DNA from: Blastocatellia bacterium UBA7656 | GTDB taxonomy: Bacteria > Acidobacteriota > Blastocatellia > UBA7656 | Assembly: GCA_002483445.1 (NCBI GenBank) | Contig: DLHY01000075.1 | Coordinates: 1 to 39,167, forward strand | DNA length: 39,167 nt | Direction of reading: 5' to 3' | Part shown: piece by piece, positions 25,343 through 35,397 of the stretch | Numbering within the stretch: position 1 is the stretch's first letter | How the letters are laid out: every line of letters starts with the position of its first letter | The notes under the pieces: model-generated | The model's database searches: none | What the model saw: only the letters and a program-made list of their open reading frames with translations | What the model was told of the DNA's origin: nothing | Translations under genes and position numbers: made by a program

Positions 25343-25960
25343 ATGTCTGACCTACAGGATGAAGAGGTTGAGAAAGCCATGAAGCAACTGATGCTGGCAC
25401 ATATCAGCGATGATGAAATGGGCGACTACCATGACGAAGCGATTGATGATTTCGGGCGAGCGCGCGTCAAGGCGCACTTGCGGCGTTGTCAGATTTGTTT
25501 AAGGAAATACGAGCGAATGCAGCGCATCCTTGCGGCTTCTGAAAACCTTGAATCGGCCAGTGCGCTCGCTGCGCGAATGCAGTTGCAACAAATTCTGGCA
25601 GCGGGTCTCATCGCTGTCGTCATTGCGCGCGCCAGAAGACGGGGAGCGCGCATGGCAGATGAAGAATTCCGCGAGGTTTACGATTGGCAGAGCGAAGACG
25701 GAATGCTGCGGTGGCATGTTGTCGAGGATGATTCCGGCATAGTTGCGCGCTTCTGGTCGCATCGCCTCGACCTTGAGGGCCTACAGTTAATAATCAACAT
25801 TGGCTCGCTCACAAAAGAGATCACCTTCAAGCGCGTGGCGAACGATCAGGTCGGCGGGCAGGCGCGCATCGAGGGCGCAGAGCGCCAGCAGTTGCCCGAT
25901 GATTGGCAGCTTTGCGTCGAAAGCGTTACTCTGCCTGAACAAATAAAAAACTCGGAGTAA
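25343..25960 (+). CDS. Probable zinc-binding anti-sigma factor
   Basis: A 205-residue protein encoded one base after the sigma-factor stop. The key sign is H45-LRR-C49-QI-C52, an HxxxCxxC motif as in the ZAS/zf-HC2 zinc anti-sigma fold, within AHLRRCQICLRKYERM. A hydrophobic stretch near 82-95 (LAAGLIAVVIARA) ahead of a basic run could be a membrane helix. The remainder (about 105-205) is a beta-rich domain I do not recognise. GGAGGTG within the end of the sigma gene sets the ATG at 25343. In such pairs the anti-sigma holds its sigma inactive until a signal releases it; the signal here is unknown. The stop codon TAA lies inside the terminal repeat of the element starting at 25957, so the C-terminus may have been altered by its insertion. 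Confidence 0.7.
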   Translation: MSDLQDEEVEKAMKQLMLAHISDDEMGDYHDEAIDDFGRARVKAHLRRCQICLRKYERMQRILAASENLESASALAARMQLQQILAAGLIAVVIARARRRGARMADEEFREVYDWQSEDGMLRWHVVEDDSGIVARFWSHRLDLEGLQLIINIGSLTKEITFKRVANDQVGGQARIEGAERQQLPDDWQLCVESVTLPEQIKNSE

Positions 25961-26180
25961 CTACTCAGCCGCGTAGCGGCGATTGAGTTTAGCCCGGTCT
26001 TTCAAGGCCGGGTCGTTCGCAAAGTTGATTCTCCGCGTCGCGTCAGCGACGGTTGAAGTTTGTAAACCTGATTCAATCGTCGCTGACGCGACGCGACGAT
26101 TGATCCTGATCGGATGCAGGCTCTAAAGAACCTGCCTAAAATCAACCGTCCCTACGGGACGAAAGCGGCTGAGTAGTTAC
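25957..26180. mobile_element. Palindromic MITE-like element with 16-bp perfect inverted ends
   Basis: The ends are GTAACTACTCAGCCGC (25957-25972) and its exact complement GCGGCTGAGTAGTTAC (26165-26180). Inside are a second inverted pair (CGTCGCGTCAGCGACGGTTG and its near complement, about 26035-26100) and a smaller CCCGG/CCGGG hairpin. No clear target duplication is seen. It fills almost the whole gap between the anti-sigma gene and the NACHT gene, and its left end contains the anti-sigma stop codon. Confidence 0.75.
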
Positions 26181-26211
26181 AGATCGGATTCGATCTGATG
26201 AAAGGCGTTCG

Positions 26212-29200
26212 ATGGATGACGAGAAATACACTGCCGCATCCGTAAAGATTCCCGGCGAGTATGGAGACTTTAAAGATCATTGGCGCAACCTCGCCCAGGG
26301 CGGGCGATTGTTCGAGGTCTTCCGGCAATCGGTTCAGCGTCGCGCCAGCGAACAGGAGTTTCAACAACTCGTGACTGACCTCGACAGTTGGCGCGATTTC
26401 ATTTGCGACTCCGGCGATATACGCGCAGGAAAGCATCAATGGAACACGGCGCGAACTTTGATCGAACTCGCAAGCCTCGCCGCCCGTCAACCCCGGCCAT
26501 CATTGACGGAAGGGTTGAACGCATGGCAGTTGGACGCAGTGTGCGCCCTGCTCGCAACGCCGCGAACCGCCTTAGGTGATGCGAGGGCTTCTATCTCGGT
26601 TCTTCTCGAACAGGACAAAGCGGGATGTCTGGCGCGACTCGATGTCGAGTTGATGGCTGACGGCGCGGGCGCGATCTACGCCGATCCGCAGAGCAACTGG
26701 TTCATCGAGTTTGATGATGATTTTCTCGAAGCCGCCGCCGCCGTATGGCAGCAGGTCAAACAGGAGTTCACGCCTGATGAACAACAAAGGCTGGCAAAAA
26801 TCGATGCGCGGTTTCGCCTGACTCACGCCTCTGTGCCAAATTATTTCAACTCTCGCCCTGAACATATCAGCGGCACGTCGGCGCAGACGGCTTTTTATCT
26901 CTGCCTGCATCACGCTGCAACAAGCTATCTGGGCGAAGCCGATGTTTTGTTGCTCGACCAGTCCGTAGCCGCAAGCGCAACCCTGGATGAATCGCAAAAA
27001 CTCGGCGGCGTGGGCGCGCTGACGAGCAAAATAGAAGCGGCTTACTTGAAAGGTCTGGCGATGGTCATCGTCGCTGAGGGTGACGAAGCCAAAGCGCAAG
27101 CCGCGCTCGATGCAGCCAAAGCGCGGGCATCGGACAAAGAGTATGCCTCCGCAACCGAGGTCATCAGTTGCGCGACTGTTGCCGATGCGCTTGCCTTGCT
27201 GCGCGACCGTGCCAGAGAGAAAGAGGCGGTGCGCCGTCACGAGCATAAGCTGTGCAGCGAGTTGCATCTGCTCGACCAGTCTGTGCCAATCGAAAAGCTC
27301 TATCAGGTCTTGCCGCTTTTGCGTGAAGTGAAGAAAGAACGTCTGATGCGCTCAAAAGAATCACCGGAAGGCGACGGCGCAGAAGACCGCTTCACGGGAT
27401 TGCGCGGCAGCGAAACGCTGCGATGGGAAGAGTCGTTGCGCGATGAGCAAATCGCTTACGAACAGCATCCGCTGGCAAAAGTCTTCACAGATTTTCGCAG
27501 CATCGTAAAAGACGCAAAAAGCGACGCGCCGCGCTTCATCGTTCTGGGGCCACCCGGCAGCGGCAAAACGACGCTTGAACAATTTCTCGCGTGGGCTTGC
27601 GGCGCAAGGCGCAACGGCGCGAACGGCAATGAAGATGCCTTGCGTTTGCGCGAAGCGTCGGGGATTGCGGCGAACCTCGTTCCGGCGCGTGTGACCTTGC
27701 GCGATTGGGAAAAGTGGGCGACGAAATCGAGCGACCCCGAACAGAGTCTCGCGGAATATCTCGCCGGGCAGTACAAAGACACTGCGAATGCGCCGACGGC
27801 GAAGCAATGGCTACGCTGGTTGCATCGCGGCGAAGTGTTGTTGTTGCTCGACGGTCTGGACGAAATTGCCGGAGATGCCTCATTCGTTACGGCGCTCAAA
27901 ACGACGCTGGCAAGGTTCAAAGATTGTCCGACTGTCTTGACCTGTCGCACGGTGAGTTTCGAGCAACACCGCGCGCTTGATGCCGATTTGCCCATCTTCA
28001 CGATTTCCGGTTTGAATGAGGAACAACGCAATGCCTTCGTTCGCGCTTATCCTGCAAGACACGAAGACCGCTTTGATCGTGACAAGTTGATTGAACAACT
28101 CGACACTGCCTTGCAGATGCGGCCGCTTGCCGCCAACCCTCTGCTGCTTTCGATAATCTGCTATGTCGTGGATTCGTCGAAGGTGATTCTATTGCCCGCC
28201 ACACGCGGCGAACTTTACAACGAAGCGATTGATCGGTTGTTAGAGCGCGATAAAGGCGAGAAAAACCCGATGCCGTTGATTCGCAAGCGGCGGATTGTGG
28301 AGCGCGCGGCGCTGACCTTGTTTGCGGGAATGGACGAGCAGAGACAATTGACCTTCGATGAAGCAAGCCTCGTTGACGCGCTCACCGACGCCGCCGAGCA
28401 GGAAGGCTATCGCGCCGACCCTGCCCCGATTGCCGATGCGTTGTTGAAAGACTTCGTAAAAAACAGCGGCATCCTGCGCGGCAATTCCGAACGGGGATAC
28501 ATCTTCCTGCACCTGACGATTCAGGAATTTTTAGCCGCATCGGCAATCGCCAGAGTCGTGAACGACAAAAAGGACTGGCAGGCGGAAATTCGATTAGCCG
28601 ATAGATGCGTGACGCCACATCAATTCGTTGATCGCAAATCGTGGGGCGCGCAATGGAGTGAAGTGATAAAGCTGCTTGCCGGACAACTCCGAGACCCCGC
28701 GCCGATTTTGAACCTGCTGGCAGATGAAAAGAAAGATGATGATTTCCGCCATCGTTTAGCTCTCGATGCAATGTGTTTGCCCGAAATCAAATCAGCGACA
28801 CGCAATTCAAAAGCTTCGAATATCAATCAAATCACAGATGCCGCCTTCTCGTTTTGGTTGAAGCACTATAAGGCAGGTACACTCGAAGCCTTGCCTCATT
28901 TCGCTAAAGCCTTGCCGTCGCTGGCGCAAGTGAATGGATGTGTCAAAGGCGTTTCCCTTTTGACACTGCTTTGCGAGTGGTTGCGCTATGCGGAAGAGGA
29001 TGTGCGCTATCGTGCGGCAGAGGCATTAGGGCGAATGGGAGAAGCGGCGGCTCGTCATCCCGATGTCTTGCCTCTGTTAGTCGCTGCACTCCGCGATGCG
29101 CGATGGCCTGTGCGCTCTAGTGCGGCAGAGGCATTAGGACGGATGATGAAGCAAGGATGGCGAGTATTCAAAATGCAATCCGATGAGTGGAAGGCGCGGA

Positions 29201-29241
29201 CTGTGGAGGAGTTGAGCGCGTGGGAAAAGGGCGATTCCTGA
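26212..29241 (+). CDS. NACHT NTPase with N-terminal Lon-like peptidase domain and C-terminal HEAT repeats
   Basis: A 1009-residue STAND-type protein. The NTPase part has Walker A GPPGSGKTT at 446-454, Walker B VLLLLDGLDE at 542-551, TCRT near 577 and FLHLTIQEFLAA near 765, diagnostic of NACHT proteins, many of which sense phage and trigger cell death. Two HEAT repeats follow at about 930-978. Residues about 170-335 align by eye with the Lon proteolytic domain: a helix (FLEAAAAVWQQVKQ), a strand and loop ending in HISGTSAQTAFYL (candidate nucleophile S223 in the GxSA position), LGGVGALTSKIEAAYLKGLA (candidate K273) and a final DALALL helix. The Ser-Lys spacing is 50 residues, against 43 in E. 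coli Lon. Residues 1-140 are helical and unrecognised. AAAGG precedes the ATG. Protease activity and immune role are inferences. Confidence 0.8.
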   Translation: MDDEKYTAASVKIPGEYGDFKDHWRNLAQGGRLFEVFRQSVQRRASEQEFQQLVTDLDSWRDFICDSGDIRAGKHQWNTARTLIELASLAARQPRPSLTEGLNAWQLDAVCALLATPRTALGDARASISVLLEQDKAGCLARLDVELMADGAGAIYADPQSNWFIEFDDDFLEAAAAVWQQVKQEFTPDEQQRLAKIDARFRLTHASVPNYFNSRPEHISGTSAQTAFYLCLHHAATSYLGEADVLLLDQSVAASATLDESQKLGGVGALTSKIEAAYLKGLAMVIVAEGDEAKAQAALDAAKARASDKEYASATEVISCATVADALALLRDRAREKEAVRRHEHKLCSELHLLDQSVPIEKLYQVLPLLREVKKERLMRSKESPEGDGAEDRFTGLRGSETLRWEESLRDEQIAYEQHPLAKVFTDFRSIVKDAKSDAPRFIVLGPPGSGKTTLEQFLAWACGARRNGANGNEDALRLREASGIAANLVPARVTLRDWEKWATKSSDPEQSLAEYLAGQYKDTANAPTAKQWLRWLHRGEVLLLLDGLDEIAGDASFVTALKTTLARFKDCPTVLTCRTVSFEQHRALDADLPIFTISGLNEEQRNAFVRAYPARHEDRFDRDKLIEQLDTALQMRPLAANPLLLSIICYVVDSSKVILLPATRGELYNEAIDRLLERDKGEKNPMPLIRKRRIVERAALTLFAGMDEQRQLTFDEASLVDALTDAAEQEGYRADPAPIADALLKDFVKNSGILRGNSERGYIFLHLTIQEFLAASAIARVVNDKKDWQAEIRLADRCVTPHQFVDRKSWGAQWSEVIKLLAGQLRDPAPILNLLADEKKDDDFRHRLALDAMCLPEIKSATRNSKASNINQITDAAFSFWLKHYKAGTLEALPHFAKALPSLAQVNGCVKGVSLLTLLCEWLRYAEEDVRYRAAEALGRMGEAAARHPDVLPLLVAALRDARWPVRSSAAEALGRMMKQGWRVFKMQSDEWKARTVEELSAWEKGDS

Positions 29242-29343
29242 AAGGCTGTCTTTCAGAAAGCCTTTCCTTGGGCTTGACCTTGCCAACCTCGTCAAAGCCA
29301 ATGAATCATCGCGCCTGGAAATTTTCAAACAACGATTCGGCGA

Positions 29344-29554
29344 GGGTGCAGTTTTATAGAATCGATGTCTTTGCTCAGAAGATGTCCGACAAGCTGCCAG
29401 CTTGTCGAAGCCGTCCGCCTGGCAGCCCGCGACAAGCTGGCAGCTTGTCGGACATACAGCGCAGCCGATTTCTTTCAGGGCGACGGGCAGTATTATGAAT
29501 GACTCTTCAAGGCTTGGCTCTGTAACCAACGCCCAACTTTTAAAAACTGCACCC
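29344..29554. mobile_element. MITE-like element, GGGTGCA family, copy 1, with 9-bp target duplication
   Basis: A 211-bp element with inverted ends GGGTGCAGTTTT and AAAACTGCACCC, flanked by perfect direct repeats ATTCGGCGA at 29335-29343 and 29555-29563. The interior holds GACAAGCTGCCAGCTTGTC and GACAAGCTGGCAGCTTGTC palindromes arranged as a larger inverted repeat (29386-29456). It occupies the middle of the 385-bp gap after the NACHT gene; the flanks contain nothing else recognisable. Confidence 0.85.
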
Positions 29555-29626
29555 ATTCGGCGATTGGCAGGCAGGTGAGCCGTCAGTTGTGAGCCAATTC
29601 CCACCCGCTTCTCGAATTTACAGCGA

Positions 29627-30259
29627 CTATGCGGCACTTCTTAATTTCATCTTGAACTCCTGAGACAAGAGAGTGGTTACTGCCGAGCAGAGCCTTCCCA
29701 GATGAGCCTGGAATTCCGAAAGCTTTTGAAGCCGATCATCGTTCATACCTGTCCCTGTCACCGCGGGTGCGAAGTCGTAGGAGTGCTTGAGCATATTGAG
29801 CAGGTGGATGATTCTTCTTACGCTATCCCCCATCCTGATTATCTGACATTCCTGATAATACTGATTAGGCTCCGGGGTGTTCTCATAATGATCTCTGAGA
29901 GTAGGCTGTAGGTTTGAGGAAGGTATTAACTCCGGGGCGCTGACATTGCCGACCTGTTCCAAGTCGTCAGCCGTTTCCCCGGCGCAGCTATCGAAGTCTC
30001 CCTCCTCGTTGTATGAGTCATCAGTCGCCAGACTTTCATCTTCAGGGCTTGAGGATGGTTCGAGCGCCTTAGTGGTATAGCGGGAGGCAAACCTGAGCGC
30101 GTCACCGCATTGACCGCAGTAATTACTCTCAGGGACATTCCTTTCACCACAACGGCACAGCAAATCCATCTGAGCGCATTCGATTAAAGATTGATTCGGG
30201 ACTTCGATTTGAAGCTCACCATTTTTAACGTCAAACAATAGCTGAACTCGTATAACCAT
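29627..30259 (-). CDS. Zinc-ribbon protein of unknown function
   Basis: Not a family I recognise. The 210-residue protein has a short N-terminal beta stretch (MVIRVQLLFDVKNGELQIEV), a zinc ribbon with C35, C37, C48 and C51 (CRCGERNVPESNYCGQCG), an acidic, serine-rich middle that is probably disordered (about 63-125), and a C-terminal helical part (about 145-210, with VRRIIHLLNMLKHSYDF and LGRLCSAVTTLLSQEF). I chose the ATG at 30259 because AGGAG lies seven bases upstream; the frame stays open further but without a ribosome-binding site. It is convergent with the NACHT gene and isolated between palindromic elements. Confidence 0.65.
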   Translation of the reverse strand: MVIRVQLLFDVKNGELQIEVPNQSLIECAQMDLLCRCGERNVPESNYCGQCGDALRFASRYTTKALEPSSSPEDESLATDDSYNEEGDFDSCAGETADDLEQVGNVSAPELIPSSNLQPTLRDHYENTPEPNQYYQECQIIRMGDSVRRIIHLLNMLKHSYDFAPAVTGTGMNDDRLQKLSEFQAHLGRLCSAVTTLLSQEFKMKLRSAA

Positions 30260-30344
30260 GACTGTACTCCTATTCGACATATTGAGCAGAAGACCGACGA
30301 GCGAATGTATTGAGAGACGCTTGAATCTCGACAACGCCCGTAAG

Positions 30345-30505
30345 GGGCAATGCCATTAAGTTAAGCCGAAAGTATTTGCGACCTTCTTTGGAGTGCGGTG
30401 ACTTGTCACCGCTTTAGTTTTGAAAACAAAAGCTGCGACAAGTCGCAGCACTCCAAAATCGTTCGCGAATCCGGCTGAGATCACACTAACTTAATGGCAT
30501 TGCCC
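30345..30505. mobile_element. Palindromic MITE-like element with 19-bp inverted ends
   Basis: The ends are GGGCAATGCCATTAAGTTA (30345-30363) and its exact complement (30487-30505). The middle is a large hairpin in which TGGAGTGCGGTGACTTGTCA pairs with a GACAAGTCGCAGCACTCCA segment around a short A/T-rich loop. The flanks share only AAGGGG, so the target duplication is uncertain. It begins the 1036-bp gene-free gap (30260-31295) upstream of uvrA, which is made up largely of this and the next two elements. Confidence 0.75.
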
Positions 30506-30635
30506 TGAAGGGGTTGCGCAACGAATTGCTGCGTGTGATGCGGACTCTTGCGACTTGTCCGTTGCTGCCGTACTCTGCGCGCAGCCACCGGCCTGAAGCG
30601 ATGCGCTCTGCAACGAGGATGCGCGGCTACAGCAT

Positions 30636-30730
30636 TAAAGAAAATGTTTGGTTCGTAGTCCCGGCTTGAGCCGGAAGTTTCGCCCGCGAAGGCTTCCGCC
30701 TCAAGGCGGGACTACCAACTCCTTTTTCTT
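30636..30730. repeat. Imperfect palindrome with GTAGTCCCG arms
   Basis: The left arm TTGGTTCGTAGTCCCGGCTT is complemented by a right arm ending CGGGACTACCAACTCC, with inner GCCGGAAG/CTTCCGCC segments and A-rich or T-rich outer edges (AAAGAAAA, TTTTTCTT). This is another short non-coding hairpin unit in the gap before uvrA. No target duplication could be assigned. Confidence 0.55.
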
Positions 30731-30927
30731 AAAATCTATAGACTCGCTGCTGACAGATTCAAACTTCTCAAGGAGCCGTTTCGCTCTACGCACCAATGTT
30801 GTCTGTCGCCCGAATAATTCCGGTTGTGATCACTCAGCAGATTTTTTTGCTGTTCGGCAATGTAGTGAGCGCGCTTTCAAAATTCGCAGGACTCCCGAAA
30901 CCAATCAGGCAGTCATCAGCAGGCTCA

Positions 30928-31178
30928 GGGTGCAATTAAAAATGGGGCTTAAAGAAGTGAGTTTGGTCGACAGCTATTCGCTTTCTCGGATTCTCATTAA
31001 CACCTCACTTTTAGTGAGGTGGGTAGAAGCGACAATGAGTTGAAACCGTTTCAACGGTTTGACTCCTGGAGTGAGAAAACCGTTGAAACGGTTCAGAGGA
31101 ATTTGCCGCGTGCTGTCACCCAACTGAAGTTGGGTGTTAATGAAAAGCAGTCAGCAAGTCTCACTTCCAATTGCACCC
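30928..31178. mobile_element. MITE-like element, GGGTGCA family, copy 2
   Basis: A 251-bp element with ends GGGTGCAATT and AATTGCACCC, flanked by near-identical GCAGGCTC (30919-30926 and 31180-31187, each one base from the element). Nested inside are an inner inverted pair TCATTAACACC (30994-31004) and GGTGTTAATGA (31133-31143), local hairpins CACCTCACTTTTAGTGAGGTG and CACCCAACTGAAGTTGGGTG, and a central pair of AAACCGTTTCAACGGTTT-type palindromes. It ends 118 bp before uvrA. Confidence 0.75.
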
Positions 31179-31295
31179 GGCAGGCTCGATAAAACACCGT
31201 CATACATTGAGGATGCCGCCGGACGAGTGATAAAATCGTGGATTCGATTTTGAGATTTACTCCTCGCATGAGGAACAACCATTGAAAAGGGTGCA

Positions 31296-34124
<2,829 letters not shown>

Positions 34125-34146
34125 TTCGCGTGGTGTTGGCAAAGCA

Positions 34147-34386
34147 ATGAAAGAAAGCGCGCGTTATGTGAAGATCGTCGAATGGTCTGACGAGGATCAG
34201 TGTTTTGTGGGCCAATGTCCCGGCATCGTAGGCCCTTGTTGCCATGGCACGGATGAAGCGCAAGTTTATGCAGAGCTTTGTCAGATCGTTGATGAGTGGA
34301 TAGAAATTCTGAAGAAAGACGGGAAGCCTCTGCCACCGCCGACAGCCGGAAAGGGCATAGCCAGAAAGCTTTTGGATGCCGCCTGA
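34147..34386 (+). CDS. Orphan HicB-like antitoxin domain protein
   Basis: A 79-residue protein resembling the N-terminal RNase-H-like fold of HicB antitoxins: YVKIVEWSDEDQCFVGQCPG, then a glycine-rich loop, then VYAELCQIVDEWIEILKKDG and KPLPPPTAGK. It lacks a clear C-terminal DNA-binding helix-turn-helix or ribbon-helix-helix and no HicA toxin gene lies on either side. Orphan HicB domains of this kind are common and their role is unknown. The gene starts 22 bp after uvrA, on the same strand. Confidence 0.75.
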   Translation: MKESARYVKIVEWSDEDQCFVGQCPGIVGPCCHGTDEAQVYAELCQIVDEWIEILKKDGKPLPPPTAGKGIARKLLDAA

Positions 34387-34497
34387 TATCAACTAGCGAT
34401 TACCAACGAGTAGAAGAAGTTGATTCCTCTCATGGCTGTTAACGCGCTGGCTGAACGCAACATCAGGCACTTTTCGTATCTGACGGAGGCTATATTT

Positions 34498-35244
34498 ATG
34501 AATTGGACATTCTTCATCGGTCTATTCTTAGGGTTCCTTCTAGGTATTCTAGCGAGTTTCATGGCGAACTATTTCTTCGCTTTTGAGCAATTCAAAGGCT
34601 CTCTCGCCAAACATCGGCTAGATATGGTGCAAGAAGCCACTAATGAGATCGTAGAGTTTCACAAAGCAAACAGGATACAACTCGAATCAGGTAATGAAGA
34701 AAAGGAGACAGCGGGTAACAGACTAAGAAATAGATATAGGTATTCTTTAGGGCCTATGATTGATCAGCTTAACGCTTGTTTTGGTAAATACCCATTTAGC
34801 AAAGAGGGTCCTTGGCCATGTCTTACTGAAACCAATAGGTCAAACTTACAAGGTAAACCATTATTTAGAGGCTGCGATTCCATAGATAGATGGGAGTGGT
34901 TCAATAAATATGTCAGGCCAGTTATCGAGGATATTAATACCTCGTCTTTCCTTAGCAATTCCCCAATCTTAAATCGATATTCCGAATCACAGGAGGTTCT
35001 TGAGCGGCTTGATAAACTAACGAGTCTTTGCAAGCAACTAGAATCAAGTGTTTCTGCTCTTGATGCCGTGCTAGGAAAAGAGCATATGGTTCGATTTGAA
35101 GACATTCGAATTACGGTTTTGGTAAAGCCTCAAACAGGATTGAACAAAGAAGACGAGAAAGTAATTAGCCAACTTAGCGGTGAATACCAAAAATTGTACA
35201 ATGCTTGGATTGAGTGGCTACGGGTCGCTAAAACAGGTATCTAA
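34498..35244 (+). CDS. Membrane-anchored hypothetical protein, probable integron cassette gene 1
   Basis: No family recognised. The 248-residue protein has one N-terminal transmembrane helix (WTFFIGLFLGFLLGILASF, about 2-22). A mostly helical cytoplasmic region follows, including a predicted coiled or helical segment at about 155-190 (ESQEVLERLDKLTSLCKQLE). I chose the ATG at 34498 because GGAGG lies eight bases upstream; the frame could open at 34420 without a ribosome-binding site. The gene is visibly richer in A and T than its neighbours. Its stop codon TAA lies inside the first box of the attC-like site that follows, as in integron gene cassettes. Confidence 0.6.
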   Translation: MNWTFFIGLFLGFLLGILASFMANYFFAFEQFKGSLAKHRLDMVQEATNEIVEFHKANRIQLESGNEEKETAGNRLRNRYRYSLGPMIDQLNACFGKYPFSKEGPWPCLTETNRSNLQGKPLFRGCDSIDRWEWFNKYVRPVIEDINTSSFLSNSPILNRYSESQEVLERLDKLTSLCKQLESSVSALDAVLGKEHMVRFEDIRITVLVKPQTGLNKEDEKVISQLSGEYQKLYNAWIEWLRVAKTGI

Positions 35245-35331
35245 CAATCGCATCAGCAAGAGCGCGGGCAGCGAGTTTCTTAACATACCTTCAGTGTCGT
35301 CGCCCGCGCCCGGTCAACCGAGGCGTTGGCT
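35239..35331 (+). other. attC-like integron recombination site 1
   Basis: A 93-bp imperfect palindrome bounded by ATCTAAC (35239-35245, fits RYYYAAC) and GTTGGCT (35325-35331, one mismatch to GTTRRRY). Inside, GCGCGGGC at 35262-35269 pairs exactly with GCCCGCGC at 35302-35309; the outer parts pair with gaps, giving the extrahelical bases typical of attC. The 3' half GCGCCCGGTCAACC matches the same position of the second site at 38275. The CDS stop lies within the first box. Recognised by eye; a covariance-model search was not possible. Confidence 0.65.
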
Positions 35332-35397
35332 GTCATGACGCGAGGTGCCACCCTCGCGGATGAAAATAAGCGGCTTCTATTTGAATCAACGATTTAG

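Noticed and set aside
30648..31043. A 131-codon forward frame upstream of uvrA
   Set aside because: It crosses two palindromic elements and has no protein features.
34387..34497. A possible third attC-like site before the first cassette gene
   Set aside because: GTTAACG and GTTGATT occur, but neither fits GTTRRRY and no paired box or stem was found.
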